A DNA stretch of 64,000 bases from Candidatus Zixiibacteriota bacterium. GTDB taxonomy: Bacteria; Zixibacteria; MSB-5A5; DG-27. The position numbers and the translations under genes were made by a program. Shown here piece after piece: positions 26,402 through 36,114 of the stretch; within the stretch, counting starts at the first letter, position 1; each line of letters begins with the position of its first letter. The notes under the pieces are model-generated. The model made no database searches, was not told where the DNA came from, and saw only the letters and a program-made list of their open reading frames with translations. The stretch lies in assembly GCA_030605835.1 (NCBI GenBank), contig JAUWHO010000025.1, positions 29,849 through 93,848 on the forward strand, in the 5' to 3' direction.

Positions 26402-26700
26402 GATAACACCAATCTGACAAACTAAGTTCAGATCTGGTGCAAGTCAACCGTAATATTCATCGTCTCTATTACTTCAACTTGATGCCCACCGGAGACCACT
26501 GCTCATCTTCCCACTGGTCGTTTCTCAAAGTTCGATGATTGTTGAAACACTCGCCCGTGACTAACAAATGATTGGCGGTAGAAGCTTTCTGTGCTGGTGA
26601 AGTTGTTCCACAACGTCAGTGGGAGATTCATAAGCAAGGTAGTTATATGAACCTCTGCCGGCGGGTCAGCCCGCAGCAACCGACTGCGCGAAAGGGTATC
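26402..26700. other. Gap between the wzi-like gene and ftsK
   Basis: A weak ftsK promoter candidate on the minus strand (TTGACT at 26442-26447, 17-bp spacer, TAGTTT at 26419-26424). A short GCGGG-TCAG-CCCGC hairpin near 26662-26675 lies just past the wzi-like stop. Otherwise nothing recognised. Confidence 0.4.
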
Positions 26701-28275
26701 TCAGTTGATGAAGCTGTAAATTCCTGTGAGGCTGAGGTTCAACCATCTCTCGTTGTCTCCACGCTGATTGTTGTAGTTATCGATTTGATGGAGATTAAAG
26801 CCAAGCTTGAATTGAAGTCTGGAATCGGCGTAGTAGTGAGCTGCAAAAGAGAAGTTGTTGGTTTTCTCAACCACGCCGCTGGGAAAATCCTCTGAGTATT
26901 CCCCCGTTGAGGTGAGCCACGGCTCCTCCCAAAGGGAATTAATCCTACCCTCCCCAGAACGGAGGTGAGTGTAAACCGTGGTCATCTCCAGCCGCGGGTG
27001 AACCCAGAATTCTATGCCAACCTCCCAACGATCACCGTCGGGCCCCAAAGAATTGCCGATAGGTCTGCCCCGGTTCTGGTAGCGATTCCAGCTGCAGCTC
27101 TGATTATACGTCCAGTTAGTTATCCGCAGATACTCCCCGAACATCTCCCAGCCGTTCAGTCCCAAAGGGTCCGCAAAAGCGAAACCGAGAAGATAAGCAT
27201 AATGATTCGGCTCCTTGTCCTCCGGAAGCCTATCCTCAACCTGATAGTCATCTATTAGCAGCTCGGCATATGCCTCTGTCCCCCTTAAGGGTCGGACCAG
27301 CAAATCAAACGCGAAAAAGGTATTGTCGTCCCGGTTCTCATTGAGCTGGGCAACGTGATACCAGACCAGAGGATTGAGGTAGTAGAACTCCAGACTCCTG
27401 CCGGGGCCACCGTAGATCACGGTCTCAGAGAGACCTACATGAAGGGCGTTTCCAATATCGAGATCAACGCGATGACCGGAGAAATATCTGTTCACATACT
27501 GCGTTGCTCCCTCATTTGCGGGGACAATCCTCTCGGTACTCAAGGAGGCGGCAAAGGAAGAAAACCGTAAGGGTCCCAGGGTCAAATCCAGATGCCCCTG
27601 GTCGATGGGGAAAGCCTCGGATGAGAAAACTAAAGACTCAATCCGGCTCACGCCCCACACGTATCTCTCGCGCCCCATCTGAAGCCTGAGTTTCCCATAC
27701 GCCAGACAGAAACCCGCCCGGTCGGTAAGCGCCGTCAGGCCTCGCCAGACCTTTCCGGTGTACGTTGTATCCTGAGCCAACCTGCGATCGAAGACAAAGC
27801 GTCCATACAGGTAGAGATGTCGCCCAAACTTGGCTCCAGCGTTAAGCCATAGGGTCTCCCACAGTTCCGCCCTCTCCCCTTCAGAGAACTCCAGCAGGCC
27901 TTGAAAATCAGCCCCGTAGAAATGAGACCACCCCTGCTCTCTCCCTCCTTCAAGCCATCTCATCTCGGACGCAAATTCACGGCTTAGACGCTCGAGGAGC
28001 CTCAGCTCGACCTGTGTTAGCTCAGAACCGGAAAGGTCTCTCTGCCTCTCCAATTCTGCCAGGCTTCGCGCAATCTCCCTGCGAAGGTAGGGTCTTGCCC
28101 CTGGATTCAGATCCAGAAGATACCCTCGAAGCTGCAGCGAACGAATGTGATCGTAAACCCACTCGTAGGAGTCATCGCCAACCGGGACCAAGGGATCCCC
28201 GGCGGCCTGGATCTCTGAGCCACCCAAGAGGATCAGGGATGGCAAAACGAGGATCTGCAGCAGTCTCCGAAACAT
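26701..28275 (-). CDS. Wzi-like outer-membrane capsule assembly barrel
   Basis: A 524-residue exported protein. The signal (1-24) is followed by an N-terminal helical segment (Y-D-H-I-R-S-L-Q-L-R-G-Y and R-R-E-I-A-R-S-L-A-E-L), as in the Wzi/capsule-assembly family. A long barrel follows with many Tyr/Trp/Arg strands (G-A-D-F-Q-G-L-L-E-F, L-Q-M-G-R-E-R-Y-V-W-G). It ends I-Y-S-F-I-N. Wzi anchors capsule at the cell surface. The ATG at 28275 starts 4 nt after the glycosylphosphotransferase stop, so it belongs to the exopolysaccharide operon. This link supports the family call, which rests on overall pattern. Confidence 0.75.
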   Translation of the reverse strand: MFRRLLQILVLPSLILLGGSEIQAAGDPLVPVGDDSYEWVYDHIRSLQLRGYLLDLNPGARPYLRREIARSLAELERQRDLSGSELTQVELRLLERLSREFASEMRWLEGGREQGWSHFYGADFQGLLEFSEGERAELWETLWLNAGAKFGRHLYLYGRFVFDRRLAQDTTYTGKVWRGLTALTDRAGFCLAYGKLRLQMGRERYVWGVSRIESLVFSSEAFPIDQGHLDLTLGPLRFSSFAASLSTERIVPANEGATQYVNRYFSGHRVDLDIGNALHVGLSETVIYGGPGRSLEFYYLNPLVWYHVAQLNENRDDNTFFAFDLLVRPLRGTEAYAELLIDDYQVEDRLPEDKEPNHYAYLLGFAFADPLGLNGWEMFGEYLRITNWTYNQSCSWNRYQNRGRPIGNSLGPDGDRWEVGIEFWVHPRLEMTTVYTHLRSGEGRINSLWEEPWLTSTGEYSEDFPSGVVEKTNNFSFAAHYYADSRLQFKLGFNLHQIDNYNNQRGDNERWLNLSLTGIYSFIN

Positions 28276-28279
28276 CAAG

Positions 28280-29683
28280 CTAGTGTGCCCCCTTTCTTGA
28301 GAGAACAACTGGGAAAGTTTTCAACAGGATTTTCGTGTCCTGCCACAGAGACCAGTTGTCGATGTATTCTAAATCCAACCGCATCCAATCCTCAAAACCG
28401 ATGTTGTTCCTCCCTGAGATTTGCCACAGGCATGTGATACCAGGTTTCATCGAAAGCTTGCGCCGCTGCCAACGGTCATACTGCACCACCTCGCTCCGGA
28501 GTGGAGGCCGTGGCCCCACCAGAGACATCTGCCCGGCGATGATGTTCATCAGTTGCGGTAGTTCGTCGAAGCTGGTCTTGCGCAGGAATCTCCCGAGAGG
28601 GGTGACTCTGGGGTCATCCTTTATCTTGAAGACCGGCCCGTCCATCTCATTTTTCTCGAGGAGCGATTCCTTCATGGATTCAGCATTTCGCACCATGGTG
28701 CGGAATTTCAGAAGTGTGAACTCTCGACCGTTGAGTCCGCACCTTCTCTGCTTGAAGAAAACCGGGCCTTTGGAGGTCAACTTGATCAGAGCCGAGATTA
28801 TCAAGACTAAGGGGGAAACCAGCATGAAACCCAGAAGTGCGATTATCCGGTCTAAGAGGTCCTTCGCCCACAGACCCCAATGACGAGTGCTGGTGGTAGT
28901 CAAAGAGAGAACCGGCTTGCCAAACAGGCTTTCCACCTTCCAGCGACCAACTCTGGGGCTGAAGAAATCCGCCAGTACGTGCACACAAGCTCCCATCTCC
29001 TCGCAAATGCGGATGGTGGGGTCAATGAAGTCCAGGAAGCGCCGTGGAAGGGCGAAGACCACATAATCGATGTGCCCCCTCTGAATGATTTCCGGAAGCC
29101 TCTCCAAATCCCCAACCACCGGAATGTCATAAAAGCGCTTCAGACCTCTCTGTTCTTCCGGCTCTACGATGCCGATTATCTTTAACCCCCAGCCTCGCTT
29201 TTCCTGAGCGTACTGGATGAACTCCCTGGCTTTTCTTCCAGTGCCGACCAAGAGGACCGTTTTGAAGTTATATCCTTTTCTGCGACAGAAAACCAAAAGA
29301 GCCGCCACCGAACTGCGAAATCCAAAAAGCAGCAAGAAATCGATCGCCCCAAAGGCGGCCATCACCCCTCTGCTCTGGTGTCCCCACCCGGAGAAGTAAG
29401 CAAACGCCAGCAAGACCAGCATCCCCTGAATCACGACCAAAGAAGTATTCTTCAAGACGCGCCAGTAGTCTTGCATCCGGAACTTATAAGAGTTCCTGTT
29501 TGCTGAAAGGAGCACCCCCCAGGCTACTATGATAAAGAGCGTCAGATCCCAGTAGCTTGAGTACCCCTCTTGTGGGTTGGAGTTTCCCGCGAATTTACCA
29601 GCCAGTTCAAAGGCCAGGACCGTCAACGCTAAGTCGGCTAGAAGGTGCAGCCTTCTGAAAATGTGAAGATTCTCCGTGAGCAT
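28280..29683 (-). CDS. Polyprenyl-phosphate sugar-1-phosphate transferase (WcaJ/WbaP type)
   Basis: A 467-residue enzyme that starts exopolysaccharide repeat units by moving a sugar-1-phosphate onto undecaprenyl phosphate. Four N-terminal spans (about 10-120) lead to a CoA/NAD-binding-like domain (V-L-L-V-G-T-G-R-K-A near 145). A fifth span near 280 precedes the bacterial sugar transferase core: F-F-K-Q-R-R-C-G, L-L-K-F-R-T-M, D-E-L-P-Q-L-M-N and S-L-V-G-P-R-P-P. The first sugar (glucose versus galactose) is not predictable. Upstream neighbour: carbamoyltransferase, 41 bp. Downstream: Wzi-like gene. Confidence 0.93.
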   Translation of the reverse strand: MLTENLHIFRRLHLLADLALTVLAFELAGKFAGNSNPQEGYSSYWDLTLFIIVAWGVLLSANRNSYKFRMQDYWRVLKNTSLVVIQGMLVLLAFAYFSGWGHQSRGVMAAFGAIDFLLLFGFRSSVAALLVFCRRKGYNFKTVLLVGTGRKAREFIQYAQEKRGWGLKIIGIVEPEEQRGLKRFYDIPVVGDLERLPEIIQRGHIDYVVFALPRRFLDFIDPTIRICEEMGACVHVLADFFSPRVGRWKVESLFGKPVLSLTTTSTRHWGLWAKDLLDRIIALLGFMLVSPLVLIISALIKLTSKGPVFFKQRRCGLNGREFTLLKFRTMVRNAESMKESLLEKNEMDGPVFKIKDDPRVTPLGRFLRKTSFDELPQLMNIIAGQMSLVGPRPPLRSEVVQYDRWQRRKLSMKPGITCLWQISGRNNIGFEDWMRLDLEYIDNWSLWQDTKILLKTFPVVLSRKGAH

Positions 29684-29724
29684 AGCCCCCCTATTCTTGG
29701 GATAGTCTTCTCGCGGATATTAGC

Positions 29725-31641
29725 TCAAGACCTCTTCATTGTCGTTGTGGCAGTCGTGCTGGACTTTGAAGAGCTGGTCGACTTCGCGATCGAGTCCAAA
29801 GCCTCCGGCACATCCAGGTTCTCGTCTCCCACCCCCAAGGTGTGAACTGGATCTCTGCTCTCCTCAATCAGAGATCGGATCCTGTCCCGATGTTCGAGAA
29901 CCTCCTCCCCCGCTCGCCTCAACTCAATGGGTTTCTTTGAGATCAGGAAATTCCCCAGGGCCAAGTATTCAAGTCCCGATCTCTCGAAGACATCTAGGGC
30001 GTCCTCGGGGCTTGCGACTATGGGGTGACCGTGGAGATTGAAGGAGGTATTGACAATCCCGCCTCTGCCGGTCAGATTTTCGAATCTCTTCATCAGGTCA
30101 TAATAATCCGGGTTCCACTCTCTCTCGACAATCTGAGGTGTGACGGTCAGATCGTAGGGATGAACCCCGGCGACTATGTCCCCAACCTTTTCGGTGGAGT
30201 CATAAGAGATGGTCGTGTAAGGAGAGAGAATACCTTTCGGGTTGACGATGTAATCCTGCTCCCGCTCCTTTAGAATTGCACAGGCAAACGGCATCCAGAA
30301 ATCGGGATTCTTGATCATCTGGTTGATAACCCTGATCACCTGCGGCCGGGAGGCGTCTGCCAGAATGGAACGGTTCCCCAAAGCTCTGGCACCGAACTCC
30401 ATTCTCCCTTTGAAACGGGCGACCACCTCACCCCTCGCCAGAAGCTCAGCGACCTCGTCTTCGATGTTCTCACAGGCGATGCAGAGGTAACCTTTATGAC
30501 GCTGGCTCAAAAGCGATCTTTCCACCTCGTAGTCGCTGTATTCCCTCCCCCAGTATATCGGGCCCGGAGGCGGGATATCCATTGGAGAGACGTTGTTCAG
30601 ACAGTTTTGCGCATATACCCAGAATGCGGCGCCGATGGCGTTGGTCTCGTCCCCGCAGGAGGGAAATATGAAGAGCTCTTCCACCTCCGGTAGCTCAGAG
30701 ATGGCCTTGTTGGCCTTCACGTTCGTGAAGATTCCGCCGCTCAAGGCGAGCTTCCTCACCCCGGTGGCCTCGATACAGTTTCCGACCCAGTCGACCAGAA
30801 TCTCCTCCGTCCACCTCTGCAGACCGGAAGCAACCTCATCGAAACGGTGGAATTGCACCGCATTCTTTATACGAGAGAAAGTGAAATGAGCGTATGGGAG
30901 ACCTCCGGAACGCTCGAAGATCATAGCATTCCTTCTGTTGAAGCGGAGAAGAGACCTAAAAGCCTGATAGCTTTTCTCAGCAGCCTCCCTGGAGGCGTAA
31001 GGCGCCAATTCCATGATTTTATGTTCGTGCTCGTTGGGCATCATCTCCATAAGAAAGGTAACTGTGGCGTATATAAGGCCAAGAGAGTTAGCTTCGTGGA
31101 TCTCCACTAATCTCTTGATTCTGCCGTTGCAGCCAATGGAGACCGTGGCACACAAATCATCCCCGGCACCGTCGTTGGTCAAAACTAAAACCTTCTCGTC
31201 ACCAAAGCAGGAGCCGTAGTAGGCGGCGGCTGCATGAGCGGTGTGATGTTCCACAAAGACGATCTTATCTTCGGGAAAGCCTAAGGCTTTTACCTCTCTG
31301 ATCCTCGCTTTCTTGCGCTTGAACCTGTAAATGGTGTTGGCTGGGCTTTTCTTCGCCAGCCTTCTGATTGCGGTCCCCAGTGAGTTTGCTTGCCGGAGAT
31401 GCCTCGATAGATCTTCCCGGGTGCGCTGATAAGCTAAGTGGTAACTGCTTAAGGCTATGTAATCGATGTCGCCGACTTCCAACCCGGTCTGATCGAGAAT
31501 CTCTTTTATGGCCGCAACCGGGAAGTGGTCATCATTCTTGATTCGACTTAACCTCTCCTCCTGGACTGCGTGCGCGATCTTCCCGTCTAACAGGAGACAG
31601 GCGGAGGCGTTGTGTCCATCGTGGACACCTATGATTTTCAT
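29725..31641 (-). CDS. Carbamoyltransferase, NodU/CmcH family
   Basis: A 638-residue enzyme. It starts K-I-I-G-V-H-D-G-H-N-A-S-A, the Kae1-like fold that makes carbamoyl-adenylate, with E-E-R-L-S-R-I-K near 30 and H-H-T-A-H-A-A-A-A-Y near 128. The C-terminal YrdC-like half has G-R-M-E-F-G-A-R-A-L-G-N-R-S-I-L-A-D and N-T-S-F-N-L-H-G. It would carbamoylate a sugar hydroxyl of the exopolysaccharide. The ATG at 31641 has GGAAGGA before it and overlaps the stop of the decayed glycosyltransferase by 4 nt (ATGA). The last 25 residues are unusual, nearly all Ser/Thr/Lys, and look like a recent read-through tail. Confidence 0.9.
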   Translation of the reverse strand: MKIIGVHDGHNASACLLLDGKIAHAVQEERLSRIKNDDHFPVAAIKEILDQTGLEVGDIDYIALSSYHLAYQRTREDLSRHLRQANSLGTAIRRLAKKSPANTIYRFKRKKARIREVKALGFPEDKIVFVEHHTAHAAAAYYGSCFGDEKVLVLTNDGAGDDLCATVSIGCNGRIKRLVEIHEANSLGLIYATVTFLMEMMPNEHEHKIMELAPYASREAAEKSYQAFRSLLRFNRRNAMIFERSGGLPYAHFTFSRIKNAVQFHRFDEVASGLQRWTEEILVDWVGNCIEATGVRKLALSGGIFTNVKANKAISELPEVEELFIFPSCGDETNAIGAAFWVYAQNCLNNVSPMDIPPPGPIYWGREYSDYEVERSLLSQRHKGYLCIACENIEDEVAELLARGEVVARFKGRMEFGARALGNRSILADASRPQVIRVINQMIKNPDFWMPFACAILKEREQDYIVNPKGILSPYTTISYDSTEKVGDIVAGVHPYDLTVTPQIVEREWNPDYYDLMKRFENLTGRGGIVNTSFNLHGHPIVASPEDALDVFERSGLEYLALGNFLISKKPIELRRAGEEVLEHRDRIRSLIEESRDPVHTLGVGDENLDVPEALDSIAKSTSSSKSSTTATTTMKRS

Positions 31642-32520
31642 GAAGTCCTTCCTTCGCAAGATTCGTGAACACTCATAATCTCTTCGCCAACAGCCTCCTC
31701 TTCCAAACCGGAGTTCTCCGGGTGTGCCCGGCCCTCAATACAACCCAATCCACAAGCGCGAGCGAGGGCGGAGGCTATCTCCTTTGGCTCCGGCTGACAA
31801 ATGAAACAGCCTCTCAAATTCCCAAAGAGATGTCTAACATCTCCGATTTCGGTGGAGACAACCGGAACGTCACAGCACAGGGCCTCTTTGACAATCATCG
31901 GGGAGCTTTCGAACTCCGAGGTCAAGAGAACCACGTCGCAGGCGTTGATGTAGAAGTGCATGAGATCGTGATCGATTTGGCCCCCCACCAGCATCACCGC
32001 TCCGGGGGAAGACTCTGCGAAAAGCCTGAAGGCCTCCTTCGCCAATCTAAAACTTTTCTCCTCCTGACTCGATGCCGCCGGAAATAGAACCAACTTACCA
32101 TCCCGAGACAACCCCAGCTTACCCCGACTCTTACTTCTGCTCAATGGACAGAAACGCAACATATCTACTCCGGGCGAGGAAATCGAGTAGCCCCTTCTAT
32201 GTTGATGAATGCGCAACAGATTGTTACAGATGAAGAAGACACTCTCAACAGACCTCAGAAACTTTCTCAGAGAATGGTATCTAAGCCCCCCTTTCCTTCT
32301 CGGCAGGCTCCCCTCATGGCAGCTGTAAACCTTCGGTCGTGCCAGGCCAATAGCGCCAATGGGAAACGGAAGCTGTGTTGTACATTGATAGTATCGTAAC
32401 GATTAAGAAGCACCTTTAATGAGAATCTCGGGAGATCCTGATGATGTCAAGAACTCAGGTTCAGTTGAAAACTTGTCGTGACCGAAGAGCTCCAGATACA
32501 TCGGGCTAAGCCTGGGAATC
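31638..32520 (-). pseudogene. Decayed GT4 glycosyltransferase
   Basis: The C-terminal half is open on the minus strand from about 32404 to 31638 and contains S-S-P-G-V-D-M-L-R-F, a core with V-M-L-V-G-G and the donor-site stretch F-E-S-S-P-M-I-V-K-E-A-L with nearby D-V-P-V-V-S-T-E-I-G-D. Further upstream the family pattern jumps frame: one frame gives L-L-N-R-Y-D-T-I-N-V-Q-H-S-F at about 32390-32350, another gives A-R-P-K-V-Y-S-C-H-E-G after about 32345, and N-terminal-like sequence continues to about 32520 interrupted by TAA at 32405-32407. At least two frame changes are needed. The stop overlaps the carbamoyltransferase ATG, so it was once a coupled operon member. Sequence error cannot be excluded. 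Confidence 0.7.
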
Positions 32521-33207
32521 TCCTCTCCCGACTGCTGATCTCCGCCTTGCCACCCCCTCCCTCAGAGGCCTCCGGCGGGGCACCGGCAGTTGACGAGGGC
32601 CGCAAACCAGCCTCATCCACGCCGCACTACTCCGGGCCCTCACGGTATTTATCTGTTCAGTGAAGGCTGCTTACTTTTGATCTCTTACTGATAGGTTTAC
32701 CTTCGTTCCTCAGATAACGCCCGCGCACCCGCGGAATCGCGTAGGACAATCGTGAGAACAGGGAAGATAACTATCAGATGACCTCTCACCTTCGAATCAG
32801 TCCTTGTGATGCTCTCGAGCCGAAGAGAATACGGTGCGGTTTCAGTCAAGGTTGTCTAAAACTTGAGCATCGAGGTTGAAACTGAAGCTGCAAAATGTGC
32901 AGAGAGATTCAGACCTCACACCTGTCGGTTGTCAGACGCAGCGCGGAATTCTGTTTGATTATTCTCAGGTCTGCACCGGGAAAGTGGCTACAGTCCTTAA
33001 AGTAGAGCTTTTGGAGCCGTCATGAGCGAATCGGTCGAGTGAACCTTCACACATTTGGCATATCTTTTTAGCGTAATCCTACATAAACGCGGTTGTAATC
33101 GGCAATGAAGTAAAGCCGCCAGAGGCTTCATCCCTGAGTAGATCTTCGTTAGGCAACGCTTCGTTGTAATCAACCCAAATCGACAAATTTGTAACCGGTG
33201 TCACAGA
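32521..33207. other. Long gap without a convincing gene
   Basis: Nearly 690 bp. The first 130 bp are GC-rich and may be the remains of the glycosyltransferase N-terminus. The rest shows no ORF with family character, no tRNA and no strong repeat. The promoter of the exopolysaccharide operon should be here but no clear -35/-10 pair stood out. Confidence 0.5.
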
Positions 33208-33639
33208 ATGATCGTTCGGATTTTTCTGGCGCTCTCGCTTCTGATCTTCCTTTTTCCAGGTGTAGCTCAGCCCTGGACATACCCTTATGACGGTGAGTTC
33301 AAGCAGTTGACCGCAGAAAGGGATCCCTGGTTCTTTGTCGATCACGAGCACTGGTATATCAAGAATCCCGACAAGTGGCAGCACTTCATGGGATCTTATG
33401 TGGCTCACCAACTGCTGTCAAAACGCATGGACAAATACTTAAGCGGAGGAATCGTGATCACCCTCGGGGTTGCAAAGGAGATTGCGGATGCCTACCGGGA
33501 GGGTTACAGCGCAAGAGATGGGTTCGCCGACCTCCTCGGCGTCAGTGCCTCCTTGTTCAACAACGGATCCTACAAACTACTCTGTACTTACGACAACGAA
33601 ACGGTGCTATTGCGCTTATATTTGAAGACTCCTCTGTAA
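33208..33639 (+). CDS. YfiM-like exported protein (DUF2279-type)
   Basis: A 143-residue protein with a signal peptide (1-20, ending G-V-A-Q-P). The core has the features of the YfiM/DUF2279 group: D-K-W-Q-H-F-M-G-S-Y near 52-61 (conserved His), then G-V-A-K-E-I-A-D-A-Y-R-E-G-Y-S-A-R-D and F-A-D-L-L-G-V near 105. Role unknown; usually a small envelope protein. It stands alone on the plus strand, followed by a hairpin with a T-run. Confidence 0.7.
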   Translation: MIVRIFLALSLLIFLFPGVAQPWTYPYDGEFKQLTAERDPWFFVDHEHWYIKNPDKWQHFMGSYVAHQLLSKRMDKYLSGGIVITLGVAKEIADAYREGYSARDGFADLLGVSASLFNNGSYKLLCTYDNETVLLRLYLKTPL

Positions 33640-33666
33640 ATCATACTCACTAGTCGAAAAGATTTA

Positions 33667-33693
33667 TCGGGCAAGAATGCCCGACCTATTTTT
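33667..33693 (+). terminator. Hairpin terminator of the YfiM-like gene, member of the repeat family
   Basis: TCGGGCA-AGAA-TGCCCGA (33667-33684), then CCTATTTTT. The stem and T-run fit a rho-independent terminator 27 nt past the stop. Loop and trailing CTA match the dispersed hairpins. Confidence 0.75.
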
Positions 33694-33813
33694 CTTGCTC
33701 GAACGGTCCCTCTCGCAGATGCCTGGGGTCTACACCGCTGAAACCCTTTTCCAAGACACTCTCCCCCCTCCAGATGCAGTTATATGTTAAATACTATTTG
33801 GAGAATAGTATCA

Positions 33814-36093
33814 TTACTTGCGACTAACCACTAACCAAGCCAGTAGAGAAATGCAGAGCAGGGCAAAGACCAAGAGCAGCCCCAGGGTTTCCCTCAACCC
33901 TAAGAGGGGAATGAAAAAGGCACTGCAGAAGGCGGCACCGACCCCGGAACCGAGAAGGTCCAAGCCGTAGGCGGTGCCACAGGATCTGGTGACCTCCCGG
34001 GACTGCATTCGCATTATGATATTGTTTGCGAAGACGAACTGCACCCCCCCCAACAGACCCGCAACCAGCATATAGATGTACGTTATCGTCTCAACGACCA
34101 AAGAGGGGATGGTTCCGGAGGAGATGATGCCCAGAGAAATTATGAAGACCAAGATGTAGATAACGAAGGCCACCTGGGAGAGAAGGAGGGCTTTAGGCAA
34201 TCCCTTAATCTGTAAGCGATATCTCCTTCCAATGAGCGCCCCCAGGGCGAGCCCCGCCATGAACAGTGCCAGCAAAAGTCCGATTCGAGAGTAAAGGTAA
34301 CCCCGAAAGGTCTGATAGGAGAGCAGGATTACCACCTCCCCCACCATGCTGGCAAAGCCGACCGTGAATATGAGTAGCTTCGAGGTGGCGATGAGGTGAT
34401 TGGCTCTTATTCTCGACAGAAGATAAATCATTACCCCCAGTGCCAGAACGAAAAACCACGGCCAGCCTCCGGGGAGTTCGTAAAAGAACTGTAAGATTTT
34501 CCCGCCCCCAAGTCTGAACTGGCTGGCCCATAATAGCCCTCCGTAGTAGTAGCAGATGGGGTTGAGATCCGTGTTCAGCTTCGGTATGGTGGCGGCCAGG
34601 TTGTCCTCCAGCATCTTCATTCTGAAAAAGGAGAGGCGGTCGAAGAGGAAGTTCTGATTTACGAACTTGGTCTCAATCTGTGTTGCGTGCAATCTCTCAA
34701 GGAGAAGATCGGGATCGAACAGCAATTCTCCGCTCCGGTCTGTTCCCAGGAATATGTTGCTGGTGCCGGGCAGAATCAGAACCTGCTCGAAAACCAGCTC
34801 CATGGTTTTTTTCAGGGATCCTAAAAGTTGAGCCCTCTGGGGGCTGATGTAGTTCTCCGAGGAGGGGAGCTTGAAGGAGAAAACCCCTCCAGGTTTGAGA
34901 ATCCCTTTCACCTCTTCGAAGAACTCCCGGGAATAAAAGCGGTTGACCTGGGCGCTTAAGGGTTCCGGGAGATCCAAGATGACGGCATCATAGTTCCTTT
35001 CCGCGTCTTTGACGTAAAAACGACCGTCCAGAAAATGAAATCTGACCCTCTCTTTCACCTCTGGTGAAAAGGTGAGGTGTTTCTCCGCCACCCTCACCAA
35101 CTCCGGGTCTAACTCCACATAGTCAACCTTCAAGTCCTGGTATTTGACAGCCTCGTTGAGATTGTCGCCGGGACCACCTCCGATCAGAAGCAGACTCCGT
35201 GGTTCCCAAAGCTGCAAAAGAGCTAAATGAATGCTCTCTTCGGCGTGAGATTCATTGGGGACATAAAAACCCAGGGAGCTGTTCTCGTAGAAACCGAAGA
35301 GGTCTCTATCCTGGGTGACGATGATTTTGCCGTATTTGCTGTCGATATTCTCCCGAACCGAGAAGCCACGCCAGACGCTTCTCAAACTGAATCTGTCGAT
35401 TGCAGTGGTAAAACCAGAAACGAGCAGAAGGAGACTCCCAATAGCAATGAGCGAAACCACGGCGATACTGATTCTCTTCGCTTGAGAAGAGAAGAGATAC
35501 AAGCCGGCAATGAGGCTGGTCAAGAGGATCAGAAAAGCGATGTTGATATTGGAAACGTAAGGGATTAACACGAAGGTTACGACCACCCCTCCAACGGTGG
35601 CACCGATGGCCTCCAACAGGTAGACCTTATTCGTCAGGTTTCGGCCAAGCCTCTCTGAGAAAAGCGAGGCGTTCAACACAAAGAGGAAACCTAAAAGGAA
35701 ACACAAGGGGGCTGGAGAGACCGTTGCGGTAATTATGGTTTGAAGCAACGGAATTGTCTCTCCCGGGAGATATCCCCACAGGGCGCGGCAATGCCGAACC
35801 AGAAAGAGGGCAACAAACAGCGAAAATGCCGCGACTGGATAGCTCCAGCCGAGACTTGTGAGTGATCTCGAAAATCTTTTCAAAAACCAGTTCCCGAAGA
35901 GGCTACCCAGGCCAACCCACAAAAGCCAGAAAGCCAGTATCGCCCCGAGGACAATCTCGTTGCCGGAAAAGACCGCCAGCATCTCCCGCAAAAGGATGGT
36001 CTGGGCGACTAAAGAGAGAAACCCGAGGTAGAATGCGGAGACAAAAAAACGAGGCTTGGTGCCATCGTTTGTGAGCTGAGAGCGTTTGCCCAA
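33814..36093 (-). CDS. Membrane-fused spermidine synthase-like protein
   Basis: A 759-residue protein. The first 235 residues hold about seven membrane spans, the middle (about 240-500) is a polyamine aminopropyltransferase/methyltransferase fold, and the last 230 residues hold a second set of spans. The fold shows L-L-I-G-G-G-P-G-D-N at 302-311, Y-V-E-L-D-P-E-L near 325 and A-V-I-L-D-L-P-E-P near 378 where true spermidine synthases have the catalytic Asp. Whether it makes polyamines or modifies another substrate is unclear; G-G-G-P-G-D is typical of the family. It follows the radical SAM gene by 21 bp and is the third gene of that operon. Confidence 0.83.
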   Translation of the reverse strand: MGKRSQLTNDGTKPRFFVSAFYLGFLSLVAQTILLREMLAVFSGNEIVLGAILAFWLLWVGLGSLFGNWFLKRFSRSLTSLGWSYPVAAFSLFVALFLVRHCRALWGYLPGETIPLLQTIITATVSPAPLCFLLGFLFVLNASLFSERLGRNLTNKVYLLEAIGATVGGVVVTFVLIPYVSNINIAFLILLTSLIAGLYLFSSQAKRISIAVVSLIAIGSLLLLVSGFTTAIDRFSLRSVWRGFSVRENIDSKYGKIIVTQDRDLFGFYENSSLGFYVPNESHAEESIHLALLQLWEPRSLLLIGGGPGDNLNEAVKYQDLKVDYVELDPELVRVAEKHLTFSPEVKERVRFHFLDGRFYVKDAERNYDAVILDLPEPLSAQVNRFYSREFFEEVKGILKPGGVFSFKLPSSENYISPQRAQLLGSLKKTMELVFEQVLILPGTSNIFLGTDRSGELLFDPDLLLERLHATQIETKFVNQNFLFDRLSFFRMKMLEDNLAATIPKLNTDLNPICYYYGGLLWASQFRLGGGKILQFFYELPGGWPWFFVLALGVMIYLLSRIRANHLIATSKLLIFTVGFASMVGEVVILLSYQTFRGYLYSRIGLLLALFMAGLALGALIGRRYRLQIKGLPKALLLSQVAFVIYILVFIISLGIISSGTIPSLVVETITYIYMLVAGLLGGVQFVFANNIIMRMQSREVTRSCGTAYGLDLLGSGVGAAFCSAFFIPLLGLRETLGLLLVFALLCISLLAWLVVSRK

Positions 36094-36114
36094 GTTAACA
36101 AGCTTTATCGGTCT

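Noticed and set aside
31638..32216. Intact short glycosyltransferase starting near 32216
   Set aside because: It lacks the acceptor domain, and recognisable upstream family sequence continues in shifted frames, so it is a truncated or broken gene.
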